Below, one piece after another: positions 25,260 through 33,559 of a DNA stretch of 64,000 bases; position 1 is the stretch's first letter; each line of letters opens with the position of its first letter. The stretch comes from an uncultured Acidimicrobiales bacterium (GTDB lineage: Bacteria; Actinomycetota; Acidimicrobiia; Acidimicrobiales; Aldehydirespiratoraceae). The notes below the pieces were generated by a model. The model had not been told where the DNA came from, did not search any database, and saw only the letters and a list, made by a program, of their open reading frames with translations. The translations under genes were made by a program, and so were the position numbers. The stretch is taken from the NCBI GenBank assembly GCA_905480195.1, contig CAJQPN010000016.1:1-64000 (forward strand), read 5' to 3'.

Positions 25260-25694
25260 TCAGGACGGCCAGGGCGACTCGCCGTTGGCCATCTCGGCAA
25301 TATCGGCGAGCGAGAACGAATCGAGAAACTCGCGCATGTGTGCTCCCGCTGCACCCCAGATGGTGAGCAAGACACACTGCCCTTCGTGGTTGCACGCCTC
25401 GTCGGTGTGAGGTTCACCGAAATCTCCAGCGGTGATGGGGCCGTCGACGGCCCGGACGATCTCGGAGAGTTGGATGTCGCCGGCATCTCGGGCCAGGACA
25501 TAGCCCCCGCCGACACCACGCTTCGAGCGGACGAGGCCGGCACCCTTGAGCGCGAGGAGAATTTGTTCAAGGTACGGCTGTGGGAGCACTGTCCGTTCTG
25601 CGATCTCGCGAACCGACGTCGGCGAGGACTCGGGATGTAACGCAAGTGACAAGAGCGCCCTTGCCGCATAGTCACCACGAGTCGAGACGCGCAT
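25260..25694 (-). CDS. Rrf2-family transcriptional regulator
   Basis: The 144-residue protein has the Rrf2 winged helix: MRVSTRGDYAARALLSLAL at the N-terminus, IAERTVLPQPYLEQILLALKGAGLVRSKRG (split over residues 26-55) and GGYVLARDAGDIQLSEIVRAVDG. In the cluster-binding loop I see only two cysteines, in EACNHEGQC, instead of the three found in IscR-like members. An iron-sulfur or redox sensing role is possible but not shown. It converges with rluD and is divergent from the phosphodiesterase-like gene. The TAGAGT -10 box 7 nt upstream supports ATG 25694. Confidence 0.9.
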   Translation of the reverse strand: MRVSTRGDYAARALLSLALHPESSPTSVREIAERTVLPQPYLEQILLALKGAGLVRSKRGVGGGYVLARDAGDIQLSEIVRAVDGPITAGDFGEPHTDEACNHEGQCVLLTIWGAAGAHMREFLDSFSLADIAEMANGESPWPS

Positions 25695-25701
25695 CGGGTG
25701 G

Positions 25702-25707
25702 ACTCTA
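25702..25707 (-). promoter_or_regulatory. Candidate -10 hexamer for leaderless rrf2-type gene
   Basis: Read on the minus strand, TAGAGT ends 7 nt before ATG 25694. Confidence 0.5.
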
Positions 25708-25746
25708 GGGCCTGGGCCCGGCGCGCGGTGGGCCCGGAGGCCTCGG

Positions 25747-25752
25747 TAGCAT
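25747..25752 (+). promoter_or_regulatory. Candidate -10 hexamer for leaderless phosphodiesterase-like gene
   Basis: TAGCAT ends 6 nt before ATG 25759. It is divergent from the rrf2-type promoter about 40 bp away, so the two could share a control region. Confidence 0.5.
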
Positions 25753-25758
25753 CGGTCC

Positions 25759-26859
25759 ATGGTCACCGACGAACCTGTTCTGCCCGACTGGGCCGACCGG
25801 TGCGTGACGAGGCTCGTGCCGGCTTTGGTCGGCTTGGAAGACCTCCCATCTGTGGCGCCTGACTCGCTGGGCGACGCTTCGGCGGTTGTGCTCGTCGTGA
25901 TCGATGGCTTGGGCTGGCATCAACTGCAGCAGTTCGCTTCGGTTGCACCGACACTTTCGATGCTCGACGGTGGCCCGATCACCACGGTTGCCCCATCGAC
26001 CACCAGCGCAGCACTCACCTCGATCACGACCGGTACCGCTCCCGGCGAGCACGGCATCGTCGGCTATCGGATCGATGTTGACGGAGAGAACCTCAACTGC
26101 CTGTCATGGCGAACGCCGTCAGGAGACGCCCGCGAGCGAATCCCACCGGAGTCTTTCCAGGCGATCGAACCGTTCTGCGGCGAACGACCGGTTGTGGTCC
26201 AGAACGCACCCTTCCAGAAGACAGGCTTCACTCGTGCCCACCTCCGGGGCACGCGCCAGCAGAACTGGCGGACATTGCCGACACTTCCCGTGGAGGTGCG
26301 CCGAGCCGTGGCAGCGGGAGAGCCGTTCGTCTACGCCTACTACGACGGCATCGACAAGATCGCTCATGAGTTCGGCTTCGGTGAGCACTACGAGGCCGAA
26401 CTCGCAACCGTCGATCGCATGATCGGCGATCTCATGATGATGCTCCCTCGTGGAGTGGCCGTGGTAGTGACCGCCGATCATGGGCTGGTCGATTGCACCG
26501 ACGGTCGCACCGAGCTGCATGGGGATGTCTGGGCGCTCACGAATCGCTCGTCCGGTGAGGCCAGGTTCCGTTGGCTGCACGCGGAGCCAGGTCGTGCGCG
26601 AGATCTTCTTGATGCCGCCCGACACCACCACGCCGACCGCGCATGGGTCGTGTCGGCGGAGCAAGCGATCGACGAACGATGGTTCGGTCGGGTGGTGTCT
26701 GAGGCGGCGCGAGCGCGGCTGGGTGATGTCGCAGTGGCTGCTCGTGATCACTGGTTCTTCACCGATCGAGCCGACGCGACGCCAGACTGGTTAATCGGCC
26801 GCCACGGTTCGCTCAGCGAGGCTGAAATGCGTGTCCCGATGCTCTGTCACTGGTCCTGA
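25759..26859 (+). CDS. Alkaline phosphatase / type I phosphodiesterase superfamily protein
   Basis: The 366-residue protein fits the alkaline-phosphatase-like fold of nucleotide pyrophosphatases. A metal-binding aspartate is in VVLVVIDGLGWHQL near residue 49, the likely nucleophile threonine is in APSTTSAALTSITTG near 83, and the second metal site is VTADHGLVDCT near 240. HGIVGYR is also typical. No signal peptide is visible, so it is probably cytoplasmic; the substrate is unknown. The downstream gene is bpa, 18 nt away. Confidence 0.82.
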   Translation: MVTDEPVLPDWADRCVTRLVPALVGLEDLPSVAPDSLGDASAVVLVVIDGLGWHQLQQFASVAPTLSMLDGGPITTVAPSTTSAALTSITTGTAPGEHGIVGYRIDVDGENLNCLSWRTPSGDARERIPPESFQAIEPFCGERPVVVQNAPFQKTGFTRAHLRGTRQQNWRTLPTLPVEVRRAVAAGEPFVYAYYDGIDKIAHEFGFGEHYEAELATVDRMIGDLMMMLPRGVAVVVTADHGLVDCTDGRTELHGDVWALTNRSSGEARFRWLHAEPGRARDLLDAARHHHADRAWVVSAEQAIDERWFGRVVSEAARARLGDVAVAARDHWFFTDRADATPDWLIGRHGSLSEAEMRVPMLCHWS

Positions 26860-26877
26860 CCACCAACCCGATGAGGA

Positions 26878-27393
26878 ATGATCCCCGTGAGCTCTCCCGT
26901 TGAACCATCCGATCTGCAACCGCCACGATCAGAGATCGAACGCCCCGAAGTGGAGGTGGTCGATCCAGCCGAGACCGAGGCGGAGATCGACGAGACGGTC
27001 GATCACCCCGCAAAGGTGATGCGAATCGGTGCGATGATGAGGCAGCTCCTCGAAGAACTCCGGTCGGCGGACCTCGACGTCCCGAGTCGAGACCGTCTCC
27101 GCGAGATCTACGGTCGTTCCGTGGGTGAGCTCAGCTCGGCTCTTTCTCCGGATCTAGCCGACGAACTCGGGCGGTTGGCATTGCCTTTCAGCGGAGATGA
27201 GACACCCACGGCAGCAGAACTCCAGATTGCAAAGGCGCAGCTCGTCGGCTGGCTCGAGGGGCTGGTTCAGGGGATGCAGGCGATGCTGTTCGCACAACAG
27301 ATGGCGGCCCAGCAACAGCTCCAGTCGATGCGGGCCGAGATCGGTGCGGGTGAAGCCACAGCTGGCGATCCTCGGCCCGGTACGTACCTCTAA
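26878..27393 (+). CDS. bpa: Bacterial proteasome activator Bpa (DUF2587)
   Basis: The 171-residue protein matches the Bpa/BPA family: an acidic disordered N-terminus, then a four-helix core from about residue 43 (DHPAKVMRIGAMMRQLLEELR, LREIYGRSVGELSSALSPDLADEL in separate helices, and LVGWLEGLVQGMQAMLF) and the C-terminal tail GTYL. Bpa rings open the 20S proteasome gate without ATP by docking a C-terminal GxYL tail. The start is ATG 26878 or GTG 26887; the GAGG upstream suits the GTG better. It implies that this organism has a proteasome. The 3' end overlaps the convergent tsaC gene by 4 nt. Confidence 0.88.
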   Translation: MIPVSSPVEPSDLQPPRSEIERPEVEVVDPAETEAEIDETVDHPAKVMRIGAMMRQLLEELRSADLDVPSRDRLREIYGRSVGELSSALSPDLADELGRLALPFSGDETPTAAELQIAKAQLVGWLEGLVQGMQAMLFAQQMAAQQQLQSMRAEIGAGEATAGDPRPGTYL

Positions 27394-28409
27394 AGGTCGG
27401 CGACCGACTTCGCGACGCGACTCGACCCGGCCCGGGTCAAACGGTCGTCGATCGCGCGGCCGAGCCCGGATTCACCCGTGAGCTCAGCGATGATTCTGAC
27501 CGGCGCCCCGGTATCAGCGGCTCGCAGCGCATCGTAGAGGCTATGCGCGATGGCGGTGAGATCAAGGCGGGAACCGAGTGACGCGAACCTCCAGCCTTCG
27601 GGTAGCACTGGTTCCTCACCCTCGTACCCGAGATAGAGAACCGGACCTGCTGGAGCTCGCGATGGATCGAAGCCTGCGATGACGGTGGTGGTTGGGGTGC
27701 CGGGGGAGTAGTGGCGTTCGTCGTGTCCGGGTGAGGCCCTCGCCACATCGGTGGTGGTGTCGACCGAACGGACGGTGACGTGGTGAGCGATCGACTCAAG
27801 CGGGATCGCTCCATGGCGCAGGACCAGAGCCATGTCGCCATCGAAGGACACAACCGTCGACTCGAGACCTTTCTCGCAGGGGCCTGAATCGATGATGAGG
27901 TCAATCCGGCCGCCGAGCTCGGCTGCGACGTGGGCCGCTCGAGTCGGACTGACCCGCCCGAAACGGTTTGCGCTCGGTGCTGCGATTGGCACACCCGCTG
28001 CAGAGATGATCGCCTTCGCCGTGGGGTGAGATGGGCAACGAACGCCGACATGGGGCAATCCGCTCGAGACCGCAGCCGGGACAGAAGCATGGCGGGGGAG
28101 TACCAACGTGAGTGGTCCCGGCCAAAACGCCTCAGCCAAGGCGTTCGCCGGCGCCGGGAATGGTCCGTCGACGACGCAGGCTGTCATCGCCAGATCGTCG
28201 ACGTGGACGATCAAAGGGTCGGTTGACGGCCGCCCCTTGGCTGCGAAGATCGACGCAACGGCGCGGGGGTCAAGCGCGTTCGCACCGAGACCGTAGACCG
28301 TCTCAGTCGGGATCGCGACCAATCCACCGTCGCGCAGAACCCTTCCAGCCCGTTTGATTACGGATGGATCGGGGGTGTCGGTAGGGCAGAGGAGGATGGG
28401 GGTGGACAT
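27390..28409 (-). CDS. tsaC: L-threonylcarbamoyladenylate synthase (Sua5/TsaC)
   Basis: The 339-residue protein makes threonylcarbamoyl-AMP from threonine, bicarbonate and ATP for the t6A tRNA modification. The YrdC domain carries IPTETVYGLGANA near residue 34, KGRPSTDPLIVHV near 57 and APSANRFGRVSPT near 140. A C-terminal Sua5 domain (about 215-339) makes it the long form. On the minus strand a TAAACT -10 box lies 12 nt before the ATG, allowing a 5-nt leader. It diverges from dnaE and converges on bpa. Confidence 0.92.
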   Translation of the reverse strand: MSTPILLCPTDTPDPSVIKRAGRVLRDGGLVAIPTETVYGLGANALDPRAVASIFAAKGRPSTDPLIVHVDDLAMTACVVDGPFPAPANALAEAFWPGPLTLVLPRHASVPAAVSSGLPHVGVRCPSHPTAKAIISAAGVPIAAPSANRFGRVSPTRAAHVAAELGGRIDLIIDSGPCEKGLESTVVSFDGDMALVLRHGAIPLESIAHHVTVRSVDTTTDVARASPGHDERHYSPGTPTTTVIAGFDPSRAPAGPVLYLGYEGEEPVLPEGWRFASLGSRLDLTAIAHSLYDALRAADTGAPVRIIAELTGESGLGRAIDDRLTRAGSSRVAKSVADL

Positions 28410-28466
28410 CGGAACGAGCGGAGTTTACGGGCCACTGGTCACGGAGCGTTGTGACCGCTATGGTCG

Positions 28467-28486
28467 AAATCACAACTATGTGATTT
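28467..28486. promoter_or_regulatory. Perfect 20-bp inverted repeat between tsaC and dnaE
   Basis: AAATCACA (28467-28474) and TGTGATTT (28479-28486) flank a 4-nt ACTA centre. It sits between two divergent genes and touches the first DnaA-box-like site, so it is a good candidate operator for an unknown dimeric regulator. Confidence 0.55.
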
Positions 28487-28516
28487 GTCCACATGGTATC
28501 CACAGCCGTGTCCACA
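28485..28516 (+). promoter_or_regulatory. Cluster of three DnaA-box-like sites before dnaE
   Basis: TTGTCCACA (28485-28493), GTATCCACA (28496-28504) and GTGTCCACA (28508-28516) lie in the same direction with starts 11 and 12 bp apart. The first is the DnaA box form preferred in actinobacteria; the others differ at one or two positions. DnaA control of dnaE is inferred. Confidence 0.5.
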
Positions 28517-28534
28517 AGCAGCCGGGAGCAGCGC

Positions 28535-31500
28535 GTGGCGGACTCGTTCGCTCATCTTCACGTCCACACTGAGTATTCGATGCTCGACGGCGCCTCGCGT
28601 CTCGACGAGGCGATCGCCGCCGCAGTGGCCGACGGTCAGCCCGCTATGGCGATCACGGATCATGGCAACATGTACGGCGTTCTCGACTTCTACCGGGGCT
28701 GTAAAGACGCAGGGATCAACCCGGTCATCGGCACCGAGATGTACCTCGCGCACGAGAGTCGCCACGAGCGGCCGAGCCGACGCGGGAAGTCCGACGACTC
28801 GGGTGGCGATGTCGGTGGCGGCAAGAAGCTCTACTACCACGCGATCATGCTGGCCGAGAACAACACCGGGTATCAGAACCTCATCCACCTCTCCTCGAAG
28901 GCGTATCTCGACGGCTTTCACTACAAGCCCCGCGCCGATTGGGAGACCATGGCCGAGCACGCCGAAGGCATCATCGCAACCTCAGGTTGTCTCGGCGGTC
29001 ACGTTCTGCAATCGCTCATGAACGGAAACCAGGACGCAGCGCTCGAGCATGCCGCTCGTTTCCAGGACATCTATGGGCGGGACAACTTCTTCATCGAACT
29101 CCAGGATCAAGGCATCCCCGAGCAGCGCACCACGAATCCACAGCTTCTCGAGATCGCGAAGAAGATCAAGGCACCGATCTTGGCCACAAACGACTCGCAC
29201 TACACCCACCAGCACGATGCGGAGGCCCACGACGCCCTGCTGTGTGTGCAGACCGGATCGCTTCTCTCGGACACCGACCGCTTCAAGTTTCACGGTGACG
29301 GCCACTACATCAAATCGGCCGGAGAGATGCGGCGCCTCTTCGCCGAGGTTCCCGAGTCGTGCGACAACACCCTCTGGATCGCAGAGCGCTGTGACGTCGA
29401 GATCGACTTCGGCAAGCCCAAGTTGCCCGAGTTTCCGCTCGCCGAGGGCTTCGCCACCGACACCGAGTATCTCCGCCATCTCACCTATGAAGGCGCGCAC
29501 AAGCGTTGGGGCGGTGAGCTCGATGCTGAGATCACCGAACGGCTCGACTACGAGCTCAGTGTCATCGACAGCATGGGTTTCTCGGCGTACTTCCTTATCA
29601 CCTGGGACCTCATCAAGTTCGCCCGAGACAATGACATCCGGGTTGGCCCGGGGCGTGGTTCCGCCGCCGGATGTGCAGTGGCCTACACGCTCTGGATCAC
29701 TGATCTCGACCCGATCAAATACGACCTGCTGTTCGAGCGCTTCTTGAACCCGTCCCGAGTCTCGATGCCCGATATCGACATGGACTTCGACACCCGCTAC
29801 CGAGACAACATGATCCGATATGCGGCCGACAGATACGGTCGTGACTGCGTCGCCCAGATCGTCACGTTCAGCCAGATCAAGGCACGCGCCGCAGTGCGCG
29901 ACGCAGCGCGTGTGCTCGGCTATCCCTATTCTCTCGGCGATAAGGTCGCCAAGGCCATGCCCCCGCTCATCATGGGACGTGACACACCGCTCAAGTACTG
30001 CTTCGAGGAGCACCCGAAATATATCGACGGCTTCAAGTCGGCTGGCGAGCTTCGCGACATGGTCGACGCCGACGCCGACGTCGCTCGTGTCGTTGACGTC
30101 GCCAAGGGGCTCGAAGGTCTGCGTCGTCAGGATGGCATCCATGCGGCCGCGGTGGTGATCACCAAGGATCCGCTGACCCAATATCTGCCGATCCAGCGAA
30201 AACCCGAAGCTGGCAAGCCGATCGAGGAAGCACCTGTCGTCACCCAGTACGAGATGCACGGCGTGGAGGACCTTGGCCTGCTGAAGATGGATTTCCTGGG
30301 GCTTCGAAACCTTGATGTCATCTCCGATTGCCTCGAACTCGTCAAGGACATGAAAGGGTTCGATCTCGATATCGACGCCGTCGATCTCGACGACCAGCCC
30401 ACATTCGAGTTGCTCAAACGGGGCGACACCATCGGCGTATTTCAGCTCGAATCGGCACCGATGCGGGCGCTGATCCGGTCCTTGGCGCCGACCAGCTTCG
30501 ACGACGTGGCGGCACTTGTTGCGCTCTATCGGCCTGGCCCGATGGCGGCGAACATGCACAACGATTACGCCGACCGAAAAAATGGCCGGAAGCCGATCGA
30601 GTTCATTCACCCCGACGCCGAGGAACTCCTCGGCGACACCTACGGGCTGATGATCTATCAGGAGAGCGTCATGCGAATGGCGCAGAAGTTCGCTGGTTAC
30701 TCGCTCGCCGAAGCGGACTCTCTTCGAAAGGCGATGGGCAAGAAAATCCGCGAGGCGATGGAAAAGGAACGGCAGAAGTTCACCGACGGTGTTGTCGCTA
30801 ACGGATATGAGCACTCACTGGCCGTGAAGATGTTCGACATCATCGCTCAGTTCGCTGACTATGCCTTCAACAAGTCTCACTCGTACGGCTACGGCTATGT
30901 GGCGTATCAGATCGCCTATCTGAAGGCCAACCATCCAGTCGAGTACCTCTCGGCGCTGCTTACGTCGGTCAAGAGCAAACTCGAATCTGCCGCCGTCTAT
31001 CTGAACGAATGTCGTCTCATGGGCATCACGGTCGAGGTCCCCGATATCAACCGCTCCGACTCCGACTTCACGCCGGTGCCGAATCCCGATTGGGACGGTG
31101 GTCCGTACGCACCGGGGAGCGACCCGAATGGTGGTGTCTCGCCGGGCAACATCGTCTTCGGTCTCGCCGCGATACGAAATGTCGGGGAGGGAGTAGTCGA
31201 AAAAATCATTGCGGCACGTGAAGTGGGTGGTCCGTTTGAGTCGTTCGTGGATTTCGTCGAGCGGGTCGAGATCGAGGCGTTGAACAAGAGGACGATCGAG
31301 TCGCTCATTAAGGGTGGCGCGTTCGACTCCCTCGGTCATCCTCGCAAGGGTCTGCTTCAGGTCTACGAGCAGATCATCGATCTCACCGTGCAGCGCCGCA
31401 AGGAGCACGACATGGGTGTGATGTCGCTGTTTGGCGATCTCGACGACGGGCCTGCGTTCGATGAGCGCCCGACGGTGCCTGACATCGAATTCGACAAGAT

Positions 31501-32107
31501 GCCTCGACTGGCCAACGAAAAAGAGATGCTCGGTCTCTACATCTCCGATCATCCATTGCTCGGATTCGAGGCCCAGGTCCGTCGCAAGGCAGACACCAGC
31601 ATCGCCGGCTTGACCGAGTTACCCGACGGCGCAATCGTCAAGGTCGGCGGTGTCATTACGAATCTCCAGCGCAAGTGGACTCGGAAGGGTGATCTCATGG
31701 CTGTGCTCGAGCTCGAAGATCTCGAGGGCGCTGTTGAAGTGATGATTTTCCCCCGGACGATGCAGGAGCACGGTCCGAAACTCCAAGACGACGCAATCGT
31801 GATGATTCGCGGTCGGGTCGAGAACGGTGACGATCTCCCCAAACTCTTCGCTCAAGACATCGAGATTGTCGAAGATCTGTCCGACAACCAGCCGGTCCGC
31901 TTGCGCCTCACGCCGGAGAACCAGAGACCCGACAGGATTGACGAACTGAAGTCGATCCTGTCGGCTCACCCCGGCGATGCCCCAGTCGAGGTTCATCTGA
32001 GCGAAAGACAAGTCTTGCGGCTGCCTGACGAGTTTGCCGTCGACAGCTCCAACGGGGTGGTCGCCGAGCTCCGGATCGTTTTCGGTCCTGACGCGATTCT
32101 CGTGTAG
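28535..32107 (+). CDS. dnaE: DNA polymerase III alpha subunit DnaE
   Basis: The 1190-residue replicative polymerase begins with the PHP domain (HLHVHTEYSMLDG at about residues 6-18). The catalytic palm carries GPGRGSAAGC and PDIDMDFDTRYRDNMI with the active-site aspartates near 405. HhH and OB-fold (GGVITNLQRKWTRKG) regions follow near 990-1070. GTG 28535 has GGGAG 6 nt upstream and gives a normal N-terminus; ATG 28493 in the same frame would add 14 residues and would sit on the DnaA-box-like cluster. No PolC is seen. Confidence 0.96.
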   Translation: MADSFAHLHVHTEYSMLDGASRLDEAIAAAVADGQPAMAITDHGNMYGVLDFYRGCKDAGINPVIGTEMYLAHESRHERPSRRGKSDDSGGDVGGGKKLYYHAIMLAENNTGYQNLIHLSSKAYLDGFHYKPRADWETMAEHAEGIIATSGCLGGHVLQSLMNGNQDAALEHAARFQDIYGRDNFFIELQDQGIPEQRTTNPQLLEIAKKIKAPILATNDSHYTHQHDAEAHDALLCVQTGSLLSDTDRFKFHGDGHYIKSAGEMRRLFAEVPESCDNTLWIAERCDVEIDFGKPKLPEFPLAEGFATDTEYLRHLTYEGAHKRWGGELDAEITERLDYELSVIDSMGFSAYFLITWDLIKFARDNDIRVGPGRGSAAGCAVAYTLWITDLDPIKYDLLFERFLNPSRVSMPDIDMDFDTRYRDNMIRYAADRYGRDCVAQIVTFSQIKARAAVRDAARVLGYPYSLGDKVAKAMPPLIMGRDTPLKYCFEEHPKYIDGFKSAGELRDMVDADADVARVVDVAKGLEGLRRQDGIHAAAVVITKDPLTQYLPIQRKPEAGKPIEEAPVVTQYEMHGVEDLGLLKMDFLGLRNLDVISDCLELVKDMKGFDLDIDAVDLDDQPTFELLKRGDTIGVFQLESAPMRALIRSLAPTSFDDVAALVALYRPGPMAANMHNDYADRKNGRKPIEFIHPDAEELLGDTYGLMIYQESVMRMAQKFAGYSLAEADSLRKAMGKKIREAMEKERQKFTDGVVANGYEHSLAVKMFDIIAQFADYAFNKSHSYGYGYVAYQIAYLKANHPVEYLSALLTSVKSKLESAAVYLNECRLMGITVEVPDINRSDSDFTPVPNPDWDGGPYAPGSDPNGGVSPGNIVFGLAAIRNVGEGVVEKIIAAREVGGPFESFVDFVERVEIEALNKRTIESLIKGGAFDSLGHPRKGLLQVYEQIIDLTVQRRKEHDMGVMSLFGDLDDGPAFDERPTVPDIEFDKMPRLANEKEMLGLYISDHPLLGFEAQVRRKADTSIAGLTELPDGAIVKVGGVITNLQRKWTRKGDLMAVLELEDLEGAVEVMIFPRTMQEHGPKLQDDAIVMIRGRVENGDDLPKLFAQDIEIVEDLSDNQPVRLRLTPENQRPDRIDELKSILSAHPGDAPVEVHLSERQVLRLPDEFAVDSSNGVVAELRIVFGPDAILV

Positions 32108-32120
32108 TCGTGGGAAGGCC

Positions 32121-32249
32121 CTGACCTGACGACCTCAGGTGGCTCGCAACGGCTCTTGCACACAGCGGTTCGAATCTGGCGCAGATCCTGGATAGCCAGG
32201 TTGCGAAATTTGTCCACAGGCCTGAAACTGGTGCGAGGCATTTTCGCAA
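32121..32249. repeat. Hairpins and DnaA-box-like site in the gap after dnaE
   Basis: The 161-nt gap holds three inverted repeats: ACCTGA/TCAGGT (32124-32140), CCTGG/CCAGG (32187-32200) and TTGCGAAA/TTTCGCAA (32201-32208 and 32242-32249). The last pair encloses a perfect TTGTCCACA at 32210-32218. No U-tract is present, so none is a standard terminator. Confidence 0.45.
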
Positions 32250-32268
32250 GTGAGTGGGGACGGAACGA

Positions 32269-32937
32269 ATGGCTATCGAGGTCGAGACCAAGGACTGCAC
32301 GGCGCTGAGCGACGCGGAACTGGCCGAGATGGCCGACCTCTGCGCCGACTCTCCGAATGCCTTCGAGATCGGTCAACTGTCAAAGCAGGCTGAGGCGTGG
32401 GTTCTTTGCACGGTCGCCACCGAAGGCGGCAAGGTTCGCGGCTTCTCGTTCTGCACGCTGGAACGCATCGGTGGCACTCCCTCGGTCCTCGTCGGAGCCG
32501 GCCATATCTGTCGCAACACCAAACGCGACACCGTCCTGCGAGCAGTCATGATCGACCAGATGCGGCGGGCTGTGCTCGCTTTCCCTGACGAAGACGTCCT
32601 CATCGGTGTACAGATGAACGATCCGGGAGCGTTTGAGGCGTTCAAGAGTCTCGACGACATCGTTCCCCGCCCCGACCACAAGGCTTCAGGTGAAGAGCGC
32701 GCGTGGGGGCGTCGACTCGCCAAACGGTTCGGTATCGGGGCATCGGTCTACGAGGACCGCGCCTTTACCGCACGCGGTGATGGGAGCCAGGCGCCGGTGC
32801 TCGACCACGAGTCGTCGAAACCCGAGAAGATCGATCCTGCCGTTGCCGACCAGTTTGCCGATCTCGACATCGACAATGGCGACACGCTGATCGCCTTCGG
32901 CTGGGCGATGGCTGAAGATCTCGACAAACTTCTCTGA
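32269..32937 (+). CDS. Unrecognised conserved-looking protein
   Basis: A 222-residue acidic, soluble protein that I cannot assign. The middle (GGKVRGFSFCTLERIGGTPSV, then RDTVLRAVMIDQMRRAVLAFPDEDVLIGVQMNDPGAF in pieces over about 50-130) has the strand-helix rhythm of an acetyltransferase-like fold, but no clear acetyl-CoA motif. The C-terminal 35 residues are highly acidic. The ATG at 32269 has GGGGA 8 nt upstream. It precedes a nitroreductase-like gene by about 19 nt, so they are probably co-transcribed. Confidence 0.7.
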   Translation: MAIEVETKDCTALSDAELAEMADLCADSPNAFEIGQLSKQAEAWVLCTVATEGGKVRGFSFCTLERIGGTPSVLVGAGHICRNTKRDTVLRAVMIDQMRRAVLAFPDEDVLIGVQMNDPGAFEAFKSLDDIVPRPDHKASGEERAWGRRLAKRFGIGASVYEDRAFTARGDGSQAPVLDHESSKPEKIDPAVADQFADLDIDNGDTLIAFGWAMAEDLDKLL

Positions 32938-32956
32938 TCCGACGCTGGCCGCGATC

Positions 32957-33559
32957 GTGAATCCGGAGTTTCAACGCCTCGTGAGACGGCGTCGGATGAC
33001 TCGGGCGTTCACCGCCGAACCTGTTGATACCGAGGTGGTCGATTGGATCGTCGATCTTGCGCGGCGTGGCCCATCAGCTGGCAAGACAGCCTCACTTGAT
33101 TTTCTCATACTTGAGGGGCTGCAGACGGCACGCTATTGGGACACGACCCTTCCTTCTGCGATGCGCCCGAGTTTCCCGTGGCCCCACCTTCTCAGCGCGC
33201 CGGTGCTGATCATCCCGTGGGTCGAACCCAATGCCTATGTCCGCCGCTACCGCGAGCCCGACAAGGTCTCGACCGGCCTCGGCGCCGGCGAAGACGCATG
33301 GGACGTGCCGTACTGGTGGGTGGACGGGGGAGCTGCAGCCATGACGCTCTTGTTGGCAGTCGAAGCTGTTGGACTCGGGGCGTTGCTCTTTGGGTTGTTC
33401 GAACACGAAGACGCAGTTCGCCATGAGTTCGGCGTTCCGGACGGTATGCGGGCCATCGGGGCGATTGCGATCGGTCATGCCGCACCAGACCGGCCCTCGA
33501 CGTCGGCCAGCAGGGAGCGAAGCGTTTTCGACCAGGTCGTCCATCGCGGTGCCTGGTGA
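32957..33559 (+). CDS. Nitroreductase-family flavoprotein
   Basis: The 200-residue protein has the nitroreductase fold: an N-terminal RRRRMTRAFTAEPVD that binds FMN phosphate, ARRGPSAGKTASLDFLIL, and the C-terminal WWVDGGAAAMTLLLAVEAVGLGALLFGLF and AIGAIAIGHAA. Such enzymes reduce quinones, nitro groups or cofactors such as F420-linked substrates with NAD(P)H; the substrate is unknown. It starts at a GTG and its stop overlaps the next gene by 4 nt. Confidence 0.85.
   Translation: MNPEFQRLVRRRRMTRAFTAEPVDTEVVDWIVDLARRGPSAGKTASLDFLILEGLQTARYWDTTLPSAMRPSFPWPHLLSAPVLIIPWVEPNAYVRRYREPDKVSTGLGAGEDAWDVPYWWVDGGAAAMTLLLAVEAVGLGALLFGLFEHEDAVRHEFGVPDGMRAIGAIAIGHAAPDRPSTSASRERSVFDQVVHRGAW

Noticed and set aside
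28982-30814. 610-codon minus-strand open frame inside dnaE
   Set aside because: It is the antisense shadow of a certain dnaE; high GC keeps the opposite frame open.
32124-32140. ACCTGA/TCAGGT hairpin as a dnaE terminator
   Set aside because: Only 6 bp and no U-tract; intrinsic termination is not supported.
32160-32185. GGTTCGAATC resembles a tRNA T-loop
   Set aside because: The flanking bases cannot form the T stem, and no acceptor, D or anticodon arms are found.
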